From NCBI GenBank assembly GCA_018399395.1, contig JAGYOI010000017.1:1-12856 (forward strand): a DNA stretch of 12,856 nt, written 5' to 3'. The position numbers and the translations under genes were made by a program. The notes beneath the pieces were generated by a model. It saw only the letters and a list, made by a program, of their open reading frames with translations, did no database searches and was not told the DNA's origin. Of this stretch, positions 6,876 through 12,856 are shown one piece after another (position 1 is the first letter of the stretch; the number at the start of each line of letters is the position of its first letter). Source of the DNA: Prolixibacteraceae bacterium. Its GTDB lineage: Bacteria > Bacteroidota > Bacteroidia > Bacteroidales > Prolixibacteraceae.

Positions 6876-7466
6876 TTAAAATTGAACTTCAGGAGCTTGA
6901 TCTGCACCTTCTGATGATTCAAAATATGCTTTATTATCAAACCCGAAGATATTGGCATAAATCGCTTGTGGGAATTGACGGATATATGTATTGTATGACC
7001 TTGCAGCCTCATTAAATTTACGACGTTCAACCGAAATTCGATTTTCGGTCCCCTCTAGTTGTGCTTGCAGGTCCCTGAAGTTTTGACTGGCTTTCAAATC
7101 GGGATAACGTTCAACAACAACCATGAGCCGGCTCAATGCTGAAGATAAACCCGATTGTGCTGCTTGAAAATTTTGCACTGAATTTTCATTCAGGTTCGTG
7201 GGATCAACAGTTACCTGGGTTGCTTTTGAACGGGCCTCAATTACAGCCTCAAAAGTTTCACGTTCGTGCGATGCATATCCTTTTACAGTGTTTACCAGAT
7301 TTGGGATCAAATCGGCACGCCGCTGATATACATTTTCAACCTGTGACCACTGTGCTGCTACCGATTCTTCCATTGATACCATTTTATTGTATGAGCCCCG
7401 CATACCTCCAAAAATGAGAAGTACTACAACGCCAACAACAATCCAAATAATTGCTGATTTTTTCAT
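6876..7466 (-). CDS. lemA: LemA family protein
   Basis: A 196-residue protein with an N-terminal membrane anchor (about residues 5-22) and a short extracytoplasmic helical domain. The conserved LemA segment VAAQWSQVENVYQRRADLIP (36-55), then NLVNTVKGYASHE, and the C-terminal FNEAARSYNTYIRQFP and GFDNKAYFE blocks are all present, and the length is normal for the family. The molecular role of LemA proteins is poorly defined; they are inner-membrane helical-bundle proteins often encoded beside TPM-domain proteins, as here. It is the first gene of the three-gene cluster. It lies 72 bp downstream of ettA with no TAnnTTTG element in that gap, so read-through from ettA or an unrecognised promoter would be needed. 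Confidence 0.87.
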   Translation of the reverse strand: MKKSAIIWIVVGVVVLLIFGGMRGSYNKMVSMEESVAAQWSQVENVYQRRADLIPNLVNTVKGYASHERETFEAVIEARSKATQVTVDPTNLNENSVQNFQAAQSGLSSALSRLMVVVERYPDLKASQNFRDLQAQLEGTENRISVERRKFNEAARSYNTYIRQFPQAIYANIFGFDNKAYFESSEGADQAPEVQF

Positions 7467-7524
7467 TTTGATTATATTTTAATTCACCTGTGTATCTAAC
7501 AAAAAACAGTCCAATATTATTATC

Positions 7525-7537
7525 TGTCAGAATGACA
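7525..7537 (-). other. Short hairpin just after the ettA stop
   Basis: TGTCA (7525-7529) and TGACA (7533-7537) form a 5-bp stem with a 3-nt loop, ending one base past the ettA stop codon. On the minus strand it is followed by GATAATAATATT, not a clean T-run. At most it is a weak attenuator between ettA and lemA; it may be chance. Confidence 0.2.
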
Positions 7538-7538
7538 A

Positions 7539-9227
7539 TTATTCCTTCACTAATTTTTTGTATTTAACCTTACGGGGCTCAATGTCGCCCAAGCGCTGTT
7601 TTTTGTTTACTTCATATTCAGTAAACGAACCTTCAAAAAACTTCACTTGCGAATCGCCCTCAAACGCCAATATATGCGTAGCAATACGATCGAGGAACCA
7701 TCGATCGTGCGATATAACAACCGCGCATCCGGCAAAATTTTCAAGCCCCTCTTCAAGCGCCCGCAAAGTATTAACATCGATATCGTTAGTAGGCTCGTCG
7801 AGCAACAATACGTTAGCCCCCGATTTTAAGGTGATTGCTAAATGCAAACGGTTACGCTCCCCACCTGACAACACGCCACATTTTTTCTCCTGATCGGCAC
7901 CAGCAAAATTAAATTTCGACACATAAGCCCTTGCATTGAGCATTCGCCCACCAACCATAATTTCGTCTTTATCGCCTGATATTACTTCATAAACAGTTTT
8001 ATCGGGGTCGATTTCGGTATGGGTTTGATCGGCATATCCCAACTGGACAGATTCCCCAACTGAAAAAGTTCCGGATGTTGGTTGTTCCATTCCCATGATC
8101 ATCCTGAACAATGTTGTTTTACCAGCGCCGTTAGGGCCAATTACCCCAACAATACCATTGGGTGGCAACGTAAATTCTAGGTCTTCAAAAAGAAGGTTAT
8201 CCCCAAAAGCTTTCGAAACCTGATGTGCTTCAATTACTTTATCGCCTAAGCGTGGGCCATTCGGAATAAAGATCTCGAGTTTCTTTTCGCGTTCTTTTAT
8301 ATCTTCGCTCATTAACGATTCGTAGGCATTTAGCCGGGCTTTTGACTTTGCATGGCGCGCCTTTGGTGCCATGCGCACCCATTCAAGCTCACGCTCCAGT
8401 GTTTTCCTGCGCTTTGACACCCCTTTTTCTTCCTGCTCAAGTCTCTTCGATTTTTGATCGAGCCACGAGGAATAATTTCCCTTCCAGGGTATTCCTTCCC
8501 CCCTGTCGAGTTCTAAAATCCATCCTGCAGCATTGTCAAGGAAATACCGGTCGTGCGTAACACAAATCACCGTTCCACCATACTGTTGCAAGTGAATTTC
8601 AAGCCATTGTACCGATTCAGCATCCAAGTGGTTTGTTGGCTCATCAAGAAGAAGGATATCAGGCTGCTGAAGCAACAAACGGCACAAAGCGACACGGCGC
8701 CTTTCGCCACCTGACAATACAGCTACCTTCTCACCGCCATCGGGACAACGCAGCGCATCCATTGCCCGTTCAAGCTTATTGTCGATATTCCATGCATCAG
8801 CCTGATCAATTTTTTCCTGTAATTCAGCCTGACGGTTCATCATCTTCTCCATCTTGTCGGGGTCTTCATACACCTCAGGCAATTCATATTGCTTATTTAT
8901 ATTTTCAAATTCTTTTAATATATCCATTGTATCCTGTACCCCTTCCTGAACAATCTCAAGAACTGTTTTTGAATCATCCAGATAAGGCTCCTGTTCTAAT
9001 AGGCCTACAGAATAACCAGGTGAGAAAACAACTTCACCCTGATACGATTTATCTAAACCGGCAATTATTTTTAACAGTGTTGATTTACCAGAGCCGTTAA
9101 GCCCGATAATGCCAATTTTTGCGCCAAGGTAAAACGATAAAGAAATATCTTTTATTACTTGTTTTTGATTTGAGTATGATTTACTCACTTTATACATCGA
9201 AAAAATAATCTGCTTATCTTCACTCAT
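7539..9227 (-). CDS. ettA: Energy-dependent translational throttle protein EttA (ABC-F ATPase)
   Basis: A 562-residue cytosolic ABC-F protein with two ATPase domains. EttA binds the ribosomal E site and gates the first elongation step according to ATP/ADP level. Domain 1: Walker A GLNGSGKST (42-50), signature LSGGE (171-175), Walker B ILLLDEPTNHLD (191-202, catalytic E196). Between the two lies the EttA arm region (about 95-145). An inter-domain linker rich in Lys/Arg (about 255-325) precedes domain 2: Walker A GPNGAGKTT (364-372), signature LSGGE (453-457), Walker B VLLLDEPTN (473-481, E478). Blocks such as LELDRGEGIPWKGNYSSWL and VISHDRWFLDRIATHIL match E. coli EttA closely from memory, which separates it from Uup and antibiotic-resistance ABC-F proteins. 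ATG 9227 has an AAAGG about 8 nt upstream. All motifs are intact. Confidence 0.93.
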   Translation of the reverse strand: MSEDKQIIFSMYKVSKSYSNQKQVIKDISLSFYLGAKIGIIGLNGSGKSTLLKIIAGLDKSYQGEVVFSPGYSVGLLEQEPYLDDSKTVLEIVQEGVQDTMDILKEFENINKQYELPEVYEDPDKMEKMMNRQAELQEKIDQADAWNIDNKLERAMDALRCPDGGEKVAVLSGGERRRVALCRLLLQQPDILLLDEPTNHLDAESVQWLEIHLQQYGGTVICVTHDRYFLDNAAGWILELDRGEGIPWKGNYSSWLDQKSKRLEQEEKGVSKRRKTLERELEWVRMAPKARHAKSKARLNAYESLMSEDIKEREKKLEIFIPNGPRLGDKVIEAHQVSKAFGDNLLFEDLEFTLPPNGIVGVIGPNGAGKTTLFRMIMGMEQPTSGTFSVGESVQLGYADQTHTEIDPDKTVYEVISGDKDEIMVGGRMLNARAYVSKFNFAGADQEKKCGVLSGGERNRLHLAITLKSGANVLLLDEPTNDIDVNTLRALEEGLENFAGCAVVISHDRWFLDRIATHILAFEGDSQVKFFEGSFTEYEVNKKQRLGDIEPRKVKYKKLVKE

Positions 9228-9273
9228 ATTTTTAACCTTTAATTTTTTTCAGCATTTAAGCTATTTAAAAAGA

Positions 9274-9307
9274 CAAAATTAAAATTTTATTTGTCCTGTA
9301 TGCCAAA
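9274..9307 (-). promoter_or_regulatory. Promoter of ettA
   Basis: On the minus strand TTTG (9304-9307) is followed after 22 nt by TAATTTTG (9274-9281). These match the Bacteroidota -33 TTTG and -7 TAnnTTTG consensus, with spacing slightly longer than usual. Transcription would begin near 9268 and leave a leader of roughly 40 nt. Confidence 0.45.
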
Positions 9308-9312
9308 AGCTA

Positions 9313-9343
9313 TTTACATTTAAGTATAATCTACGTACATTTG
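9313..9343 (+). promoter_or_regulatory. Promoter of the response-regulator gene
   Basis: TTTA (9313-9316, three of four bases of the -33 box TTTG) is followed after 19 nt by TACATTTG (9336-9343), a perfect -7 element. Transcription would start near 9349-9350, about 26 nt before ATG 9376. It is divergent from the ettA promoter, with the two -7 boxes about 55 bp apart. Confidence 0.55.
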
Positions 9344-9375
9344 TTTTTTAAAAACCACAGGATCAAATTCAGAAA

Positions 9376-9765
9376 ATGTTAGCAAAAAGAAAGATATTGA
9401 TCGTAGATGATAAAGCGGGGAACAGACTTTTAATGAAATATAACCTGGAAGGTTATTTTGACATCGATTTTGCCAACAATGGTTATGCTGCCATTCATAA
9501 ATTTAAAGAAAATCATTACGATTTAATTCTAATGGACGTTATGATGCCCGATATGAATGGTGTAGAAACAACAAAGAAAATTCGTTCGATGGAGAATGGC
9601 TATCACATTCCAATTTTTGCCATTACCTCCCACATATTCAAGGACCAAAAACGTGAATGCCTTGATGCCGGGATGAATGAGTATATTTCAAAGCCAATTC
9701 ACATACAGGCCCTTATCGAGAGAATTAATCATTACATCACTTTAGCCTCTCACACGGCTTACTAA
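9376..9765 (+). CDS. Single-domain response regulator (receiver only)
   Basis: A 129-residue receiver (REC) domain with no output domain. The acidic pair D11-D12 (ILIVDD), the phospho-acceptor D54 (ILMDVMMPDMNG), the switch T84 (FAITSH) and the invariant K106 (ISKPI) are all present, so it should be phosphorylatable. The sequence resembles the receivers of hybrid histidine kinases. Proteins like this act as phosphorelay intermediates or by protein-protein contact (CheY/Spo0F style). No histidine kinase or phosphotransferase lies beside it, so its partner is unknown. It has its own promoter and shares a bidirectional terminator with rplQ, making it a one-gene unit between ettA and the alpha operon. 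Confidence 0.9.
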   Translation: MLAKRKILIVDDKAGNRLLMKYNLEGYFDIDFANNGYAAIHKFKENHYDLILMDVMMPDMNGVETTKKIRSMENGYHIPIFAITSHIFKDQKRECLDAGMNEYISKPIHIQALIERINHYITLASHTAY

Positions 9766-9791
9766 TATTAAACCATTATTCAGAATACCAG

Positions 9792-9834
9792 ATAAAAAGA
9801 AAGGTTGACAAATAATGCCAACCTTTCTTTTTAT
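9792..9834. terminator. Bidirectional intrinsic terminator
   Basis: ATAAAAAGAAAGGTTG (9792-9807) and its exact reverse complement (9819-9834) form a perfect 16-bp stem with an 11-nt loop. The stem base is A-rich on one side and T-rich on the other, so each strand has a T-run after the AAAGGTTG core. It sits between the convergent response-regulator stop (9765) and rplQ stop (9852), and so can end both transcripts. Confidence 0.88.
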
Positions 9835-9851
9835 TATATTCAACAAAGACT

Positions 9852-10469
9852 TTATTCTTTGTTTTCTTCCTTATCTTCTGTTGAAGTCTCGTCAGCTTCA
9901 GGCTTTTTAGTTTCTTCAGCTTTATTTTCAACATTTTCTTCTTTCTCAATCGTTTCAGTTTTAGCTTCTTCAGCTTCAACCGTTGCTTCAGCCTTTGGCT
10001 GTTCTGTTTGAGTAGCTTCTGCTTTTTCAGAAGAACCAGATTTTTTCTTTCCACCCCTGCGTCGACGTGAAGATGATTTCTTGGTTTCTTCTTTTGTTCC
10101 AAGCATATTTTCGTTGTAATCAACCAACTCAATAATGCACATTTCAGCGTTGTCGCCTAAACGGTTGCCGGTTTTAAGGATACGGGTGTATCCTCCCTGG
10201 CGCTCCATAATTTTAGGTGAAACATCGCGAAAAAGTTCTGAAACAGCATTCTTATCTTGCAAATAGCTAAATACTATCCTGCGGCTATGAGTAGTATCAT
10301 TCTTTGATTTGGTCATCAAAGGCTCAACATACATTCTTAAGGCTTTCGCCTTAGCTACTGTAGTTGAGATACGTTTATGCAGAATCAGCGAACTGGCCAT
10401 ATTCGAAAGCATAGCTTTACGATGAGCGCTTTTTCTGCTCAAATGATTAAATTTCTTATTGTGTCTCAT
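9852..10469 (-). CDS. rplQ: 50S ribosomal protein L17 (bL17) with long charged tail
   Basis: A 205-residue protein. Residues 1-120 are a normal L17: [20 protein letters not shown] at the N-terminus, then [17 protein letters not shown] and [20 protein letters not shown]17 sits on the 50S subunit near the peptide exit region. The last 80 or so residues are an extension absent from the roughly 120-residue enterobacterial protein. It has a basic patch [12 protein letters not shown] (132-143), then a Glu/Lys/Thr/Ala-rich, net acidic, low-complexity stretch to the end, likely disordered. Tails on L17 are usual in this phylum, but this one is long. ATG 10469 lies 7 bp after the rpoA stop, with AAGGAA inside the last rpoA codons. 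It is the last gene of the operon, before the terminator. Confidence 0.95.
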   Translation of the reverse strand: MRHNKKFNHLSRKSAHRKAMLSNMASSLILHKRISTTVAKAKALRMYVEPLMTKSKNDTTHSRRIVFSYLQDKNAVSELFRDVSPKIMERQGGYTRILKTGNRLGDNAEMCIIELVDYNENMLGTKEETKKSSSRRRRGGKKKSGSSEKAEATQTEQPKAEATVEAEEAKTETIEKEENVENKAEETKKPEADETSTEDKEENKE

Positions 10470-10476
10470 CGGTATT

Positions 10477-11469
10477 CTATTCCTTATCTAATTTATACTT
10501 ACTTATATCCATCCCAAAGTTGAGATTCATTCCTGATAGCAAATCATCAAGTTCGGTGAGTGATTTTTTACCAAAGTTGCGGAACTTAAGCAAGTCGTTA
10601 CGGTTATATTGAACCAAATCGCCAAGTGTTTCAACATCAGCGGCTTTTAAACAGTTCAATGCCCTTACAGAAAGATCCATATCAACGAGTTTGGTCTTCA
10701 GCATCTGACGCATGTGAAGTACTTCCTCATCAAATTCTTCGTTGGCAAATTTCTCATCAGAATCGAGTGTAATTTTTTCATCAGAGAACAACATGAAATG
10801 ATAAATCAGGATTTTTGCGGCTTCTTTCAAAGCATCCTTTGGATGAATAGATCCATCGGTTTGAATGTCGAGCAACAACTTTTCGTAATCGGTTTTTTGC
10901 TCAACACGATAATTCTCGACGGAATATTTCACATTTTTGATTGGAGTGTAGATCGAATCGATTGGTATTAAACCAAATTCTTCCTCTACCGGTTTATTTT
11001 CGACAGCGGGAACATAACCACGGCCTTTACCGATAGTAATTTCCATTTGGAGTTTTACACTTGGCTCCATCTCGCAAATTACCAAATCGGGATTTAGCAC
11101 ACTAAAACCCGACATATACTTATTCAGGTCGCCGGCTGTGAATTTGTCTTGTCCTGTGATGGTAACCGAGACTTTTTCGCTATCGAAATCTTCAACCTCA
11201 TTTTTCAAACGTATTTGTTTGAGGTTAAGAACAATTTCGGTAACATCTTCGATTACACCCTTTATCGTGGCAAATTCATGCTCTACTCCTTCAATTTTGA
11301 TAGTAGTTATTGCATAACCTTCCAAGGATGATAATAAAATACGGCGCAGTGCATTACCTATTGTAATACCGTAGCCGGGCTCTAAAGGACGAAATTCGAA
11401 TTTTCCATTCTTGTCATCCGAGTCGAGCATTATCACTTTGTCGGGTTTTTGAAAAGCTAATATTGCCAT
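10477..11469 (-). CDS. rpoA: DNA-directed RNA polymerase alpha subunit
   Basis: A 330-residue alpha subunit of normal length. The N-terminal assembly domain (about 1-235) contains [20 protein letters not shown] (32-51), the dimerisation and beta-binding core, and [14 protein letters not shown]. An acidic linker (about 236-250) leads to the C-terminal domain (about 252-325) with [20 protein letters not shown] and [17 protein letters not shown], which contacts upstream DNA and activators. Alpha dimers seed assembly of the polymerase. ATG 11469 is 18 bp after the rpsD stop; the TAG stop is 7 bp before rplQ. Alternating with ribosomal protein genes is the normal alpha-operon arrangement. Confidence 0.97.
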   Translation of the reverse strand: MAILAFQKPDKVIMLDSDDKNGKFEFRPLEPGYGITIGNALRRILLSSLEGYAITTIKIEGVEHEFATIKGVIEDVTEIVLNLKQIRLKNEVEDFDSEKVSVTITGQDKFTAGDLNKYMSGFSVLNPDLVICEMEPSVKLQMEITIGKGRGYVPAVENKPVEEEFGLIPIDSIYTPIKNVKYSVENYRVEQKTDYEKLLLDIQTDGSIHPKDALKEAAKILIYHFMLFSDEKITLDSDEKFANEEFDEEVLHMRQMLKTKLVDMDLSVRALNCLKAADVETLGDLVQYNRNDLLKFRNFGKKSLTELDDLLSGMNLNFGMDISKYKLDKE

Positions 11470-11487
11470 AGTTTAAATATAATGTTA

Positions 11488-12096
11488 TTATTTCGAATAC
11501 AACTCAACAATCAGTTGTTCTTTGATATTCTCGGGTATTTCTTCACGTTCTGGAACGTTTAGGAACTTACCTGATAGAGAATCATCATCCCACTCAAGCC
11601 ATGCACTTTTCACATAGCGCTTAGTGCCCAGTGAATCAGTAACTACTTCAAGTGATTTTGATTTCTCACGCACTGCAACAATATCGCCAGGGCGCAATGT
11701 ATATGAAGGTATGTTACAAATTTCACCATTAACTAAAATGTGTTTGTGTGATACCAACTGACGTGCTGCTGACCGACTTGGTGCAATTCCGAAACGGAAT
11801 ACTACATTATCAAGCCTTGATTCAAGCAACTTTAATAATGCTTCACCTGTAATACCTTTTGAACGCGAAGCTTTTTCAAAAAGCTTGCGGAACTGACGTT
11901 CAAGTAAGCCATAGGTATATTTTGCCTTTTGCTTCTCTTTTAACTGAACGCCATATTCTGATACTTTACGGCGACGACGAGCCTGCCCGTGAAAACCTGG
12001 TGGGTAATTTTTCTTATCCAACGCTTTATCGGGGCCATAAATAGGTTCGCCAAATTTTCTGGCTATTTTTGACTTTGGTCCAGTATATCTTGCCAT
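11488..12096 (-). CDS. rpsD: 30S ribosomal protein S4 (uS4)
   Basis: A 202-residue primary 16S rRNA-binding protein that starts assembly of the 30S body. The N-terminal part ([20 protein letters not shown], then [15 protein letters not shown]) lacks the zinc-binding cysteine cluster, so it is the zinc-free form. The S4 RNA-binding domain spans about 92-155 with [20 protein letters not shown] and [18 protein letters not shown]. The C-terminus VELYSK is typical. The start has AAAAAGG about 6 nt upstream. It lies 25 bp after rpsK. In E. coli S4 represses its own operon; whether that holds here cannot be told from the sequence. Confidence 0.97.
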   Translation of the reverse strand: MARYTGPKSKIARKFGEPIYGPDKALDKKNYPPGFHGQARRRRKVSEYGVQLKEKQKAKYTYGLLERQFRKLFEKASRSKGITGEALLKLLESRLDNVVFRFGIAPSRSAARQLVSHKHILVNGEICNIPSYTLRPGDIVAVREKSKSLEVVTDSLGTKRYVKSAWLEWDDDSLSGKFLNVPEREEIPENIKEQLIVELYSK

Positions 12097-12121
12097 TGTT
12101 TACCTTTTTAATGTCAATTAA

Positions 12122-12511
12122 TTAAACTCTTCTTCTTTTGGGTGGACGGCAACCATTGTGAGGTAGCGGAGTAACATCAACAATTTCTGTTATCTGAATT
12201 CCGGCACCTGATAATGCCCTGATCGCTGATTCACGACCATTGCCTGGTCCCTTGACATATGCTTTCACTTTACGTAAACCCAAATCGTATGCAGTTTTTG
12301 CACACTCTTCAGCAGCAGTTTGAGCAGCATAAGGGGTATTTTTCTTAGATCCCCTGAATCCTTTTTTACCAGCCGATGACCATGAAATAACCTCACCGTT
12401 ATCGTTGGTTAACGATACTATAATGTTATTAAATGATGAATGTATATGGGCCTGGCCTGTGGCTTCCACTTTAACGACCCTTTTCTTTGAAGTTCCTGAC
12501 TTTTTTGCCAT
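12122..12511 (-). CDS. rpsK: 30S ribosomal protein S11 (uS11)
   Basis: A 129-residue 30S platform protein that lines the mRNA exit channel. The conserved parts are all present: [20 protein letters not shown] (17-36), [40 protein letters not shown], and the invariant C-terminus [15 protein letters not shown]. Length is normal. The start follows the rpsM stop by 12 bp. A near-palindrome (12518-12532) lies over the junction. Confidence 0.97.
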   Translation of the reverse strand: MAKKSGTSKKRVVKVEATGQAHIHSSFNNIIVSLTNDNGEVISWSSAGKKGFRGSKKNTPYAAQTAAEECAKTAYDLGLRKVKAYVKGPGNGRESAIRALSGAGIQITEIVDVTPLPHNGCRPPKRRRV

Positions 12512-12523
12512 AATTTCACTAAA

Positions 12524-12856
12524 TTATTTAGTCGCTTTCTTTTTATTCGCAACAGTTTTACGTTTACCTTTACGTGTACGTGCATTGTTTTTAGTGCTTT
12601 GTCCACGAACAGGCAGACCAATACGATGACGGATACCACGGTAACAACCGATGTCCATCAGACGTTTAATATTGAGCTGAGTCTCAGAACGTAGTTCGCC
12701 TTCGATTTTAAATTTCTCAGATATTATATTACGGATAGCCGAGAAATTATCATCGTTCCAATCTTGAACTTTTGCATTTACATCAACGCCAGCTTCTTCA
12801 AGAATTTTAACTGCGTTACTACGTCCAATTCCGAAGATATATGTCAACGCGATTTT
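12524..12856 (-). CDS. rpsM: 30S ribosomal protein S13 (uS13), N-terminus cut by window edge
   Basis: One hundred and ten residues are visible, reading [20 protein letters not shown] from base 12856. S13 sits in the 30S head and contacts the initiator tRNA and the 50S subunit. The conserved GIGRS loop, the central [20 protein letters not shown], and the C-terminal [20 protein letters not shown] with its Lys-rich tail are all there. The real start lies beyond the window: the family begins about 15 residues earlier (IVGVD region). The TTG at 12847 is an internal Leu codon, not the start. It is the first visible gene of the alpha operon; its promoter is outside the window. Confidence 0.96.
   Translation of the reverse strand, partial: KIALTYIFGIGRSNAVKILEEAGVDVNAKVQDWNDDNFSAIRNIISEKFKIEGELRSETQLNIKRLMDIGCYRGIRHRIGLPVRGQSTKNNARTRKGKRKTVANKKKATK

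Noticed and set aside
8633..9100. 155-codon plus-strand open frame inside ettA
   Set aside because: It is antisense to strongly conserved ABC motifs; its His/Gln/Pro-rich composition is typical of a complementary-strand artefact.
9776..10132. Lys/Leu-rich minus-strand open frame across the rplQ tail
   Set aside because: It is a frame-shifted reading of the low-complexity L17 tail codons and extends through the terminator hairpin; it has no domain or start signal of its own.
12524..12847. Complete short rpsM starting at TTG 12847
   Set aside because: The frame stays open to the window edge and conserved S13 residues (KIA before LTYIFGIG) lie upstream, so the gene is cut by the window and does not start there.

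Overview
The window looks like core chromosome of an AT-rich member of the Bacteroidota. Four things point there. The putative-porin family protein and the LemA/TPM-domain cluster are typical of the phylum. Ribosomal protein L17 carries a long charged C-terminal tail. Sequences matching the Bacteroidota -7 promoter element (TAnnTTTG) sit upstream of several genes. Most start codons lack a Shine-Dalgarno sequence. A class-level placement (Bacteroidia-like) is my inference from protein resemblance and was not tested.

Layout from left to right. Positions 1-63 hold the probable last 20 codons of an unidentified plus-strand gene. It overlaps the start of a LolC/LolE-type ABC transporter permease (60-1310, +), which is followed by a NUDIX hydrolase of the CoA-pyrophosphatase (NudL) type (1334-1981, +). 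The NUDIX gene runs tail to tail into an MltF-like lytic transglycosylase lipoprotein (1911-3365, -), with 71 bp of overlap. A short intergenic region with nested inverted repeats (3441-3541) separates that gene from a putative outer-membrane porin (3550-5523, -). Next is a tight minus-strand cluster: LemA (6876-7466), a cytosolic TPM-domain protein (6424-6864) and a membrane TPM-domain protein with a glycine-rich tail (5609-6412). Upstream of it is the ABC-F translation factor ettA (7539-9227, -). Divergent from ettA is a stand-alone response-regulator receiver protein (9376-9765, +).

The right end is the distal alpha operon, read right to left: rpsM (truncated by the window edge), rpsK, rpsD, rpoA, rplQ. 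A strong bidirectional hairpin terminator (9792-9834) lies between rplQ and the response regulator.

In function the window is mostly housekeeping: ribosome and RNA polymerase subunits, a ribosome-associated ATPase, and envelope proteins (lipoprotein-export-type permease, peptidoglycan lytic enzyme, porin, LemA/TPM). I see no CRISPR array, tRNA, rRNA, insertion sequence, phage gene or defence system, and no gene-free stretch over 300 bases. I did not find a convincing undescribed system. The observations most worth a second look are small-scale: nested inverted repeats over a promoter-like element upstream of the transglycosylase gene, an ideal Shine-Dalgarno fused to a stop codon in a phylum that rarely uses them, a run of non-ATG starts, a possible leaderless porin mRNA, and the charge-segregated L17 tail.
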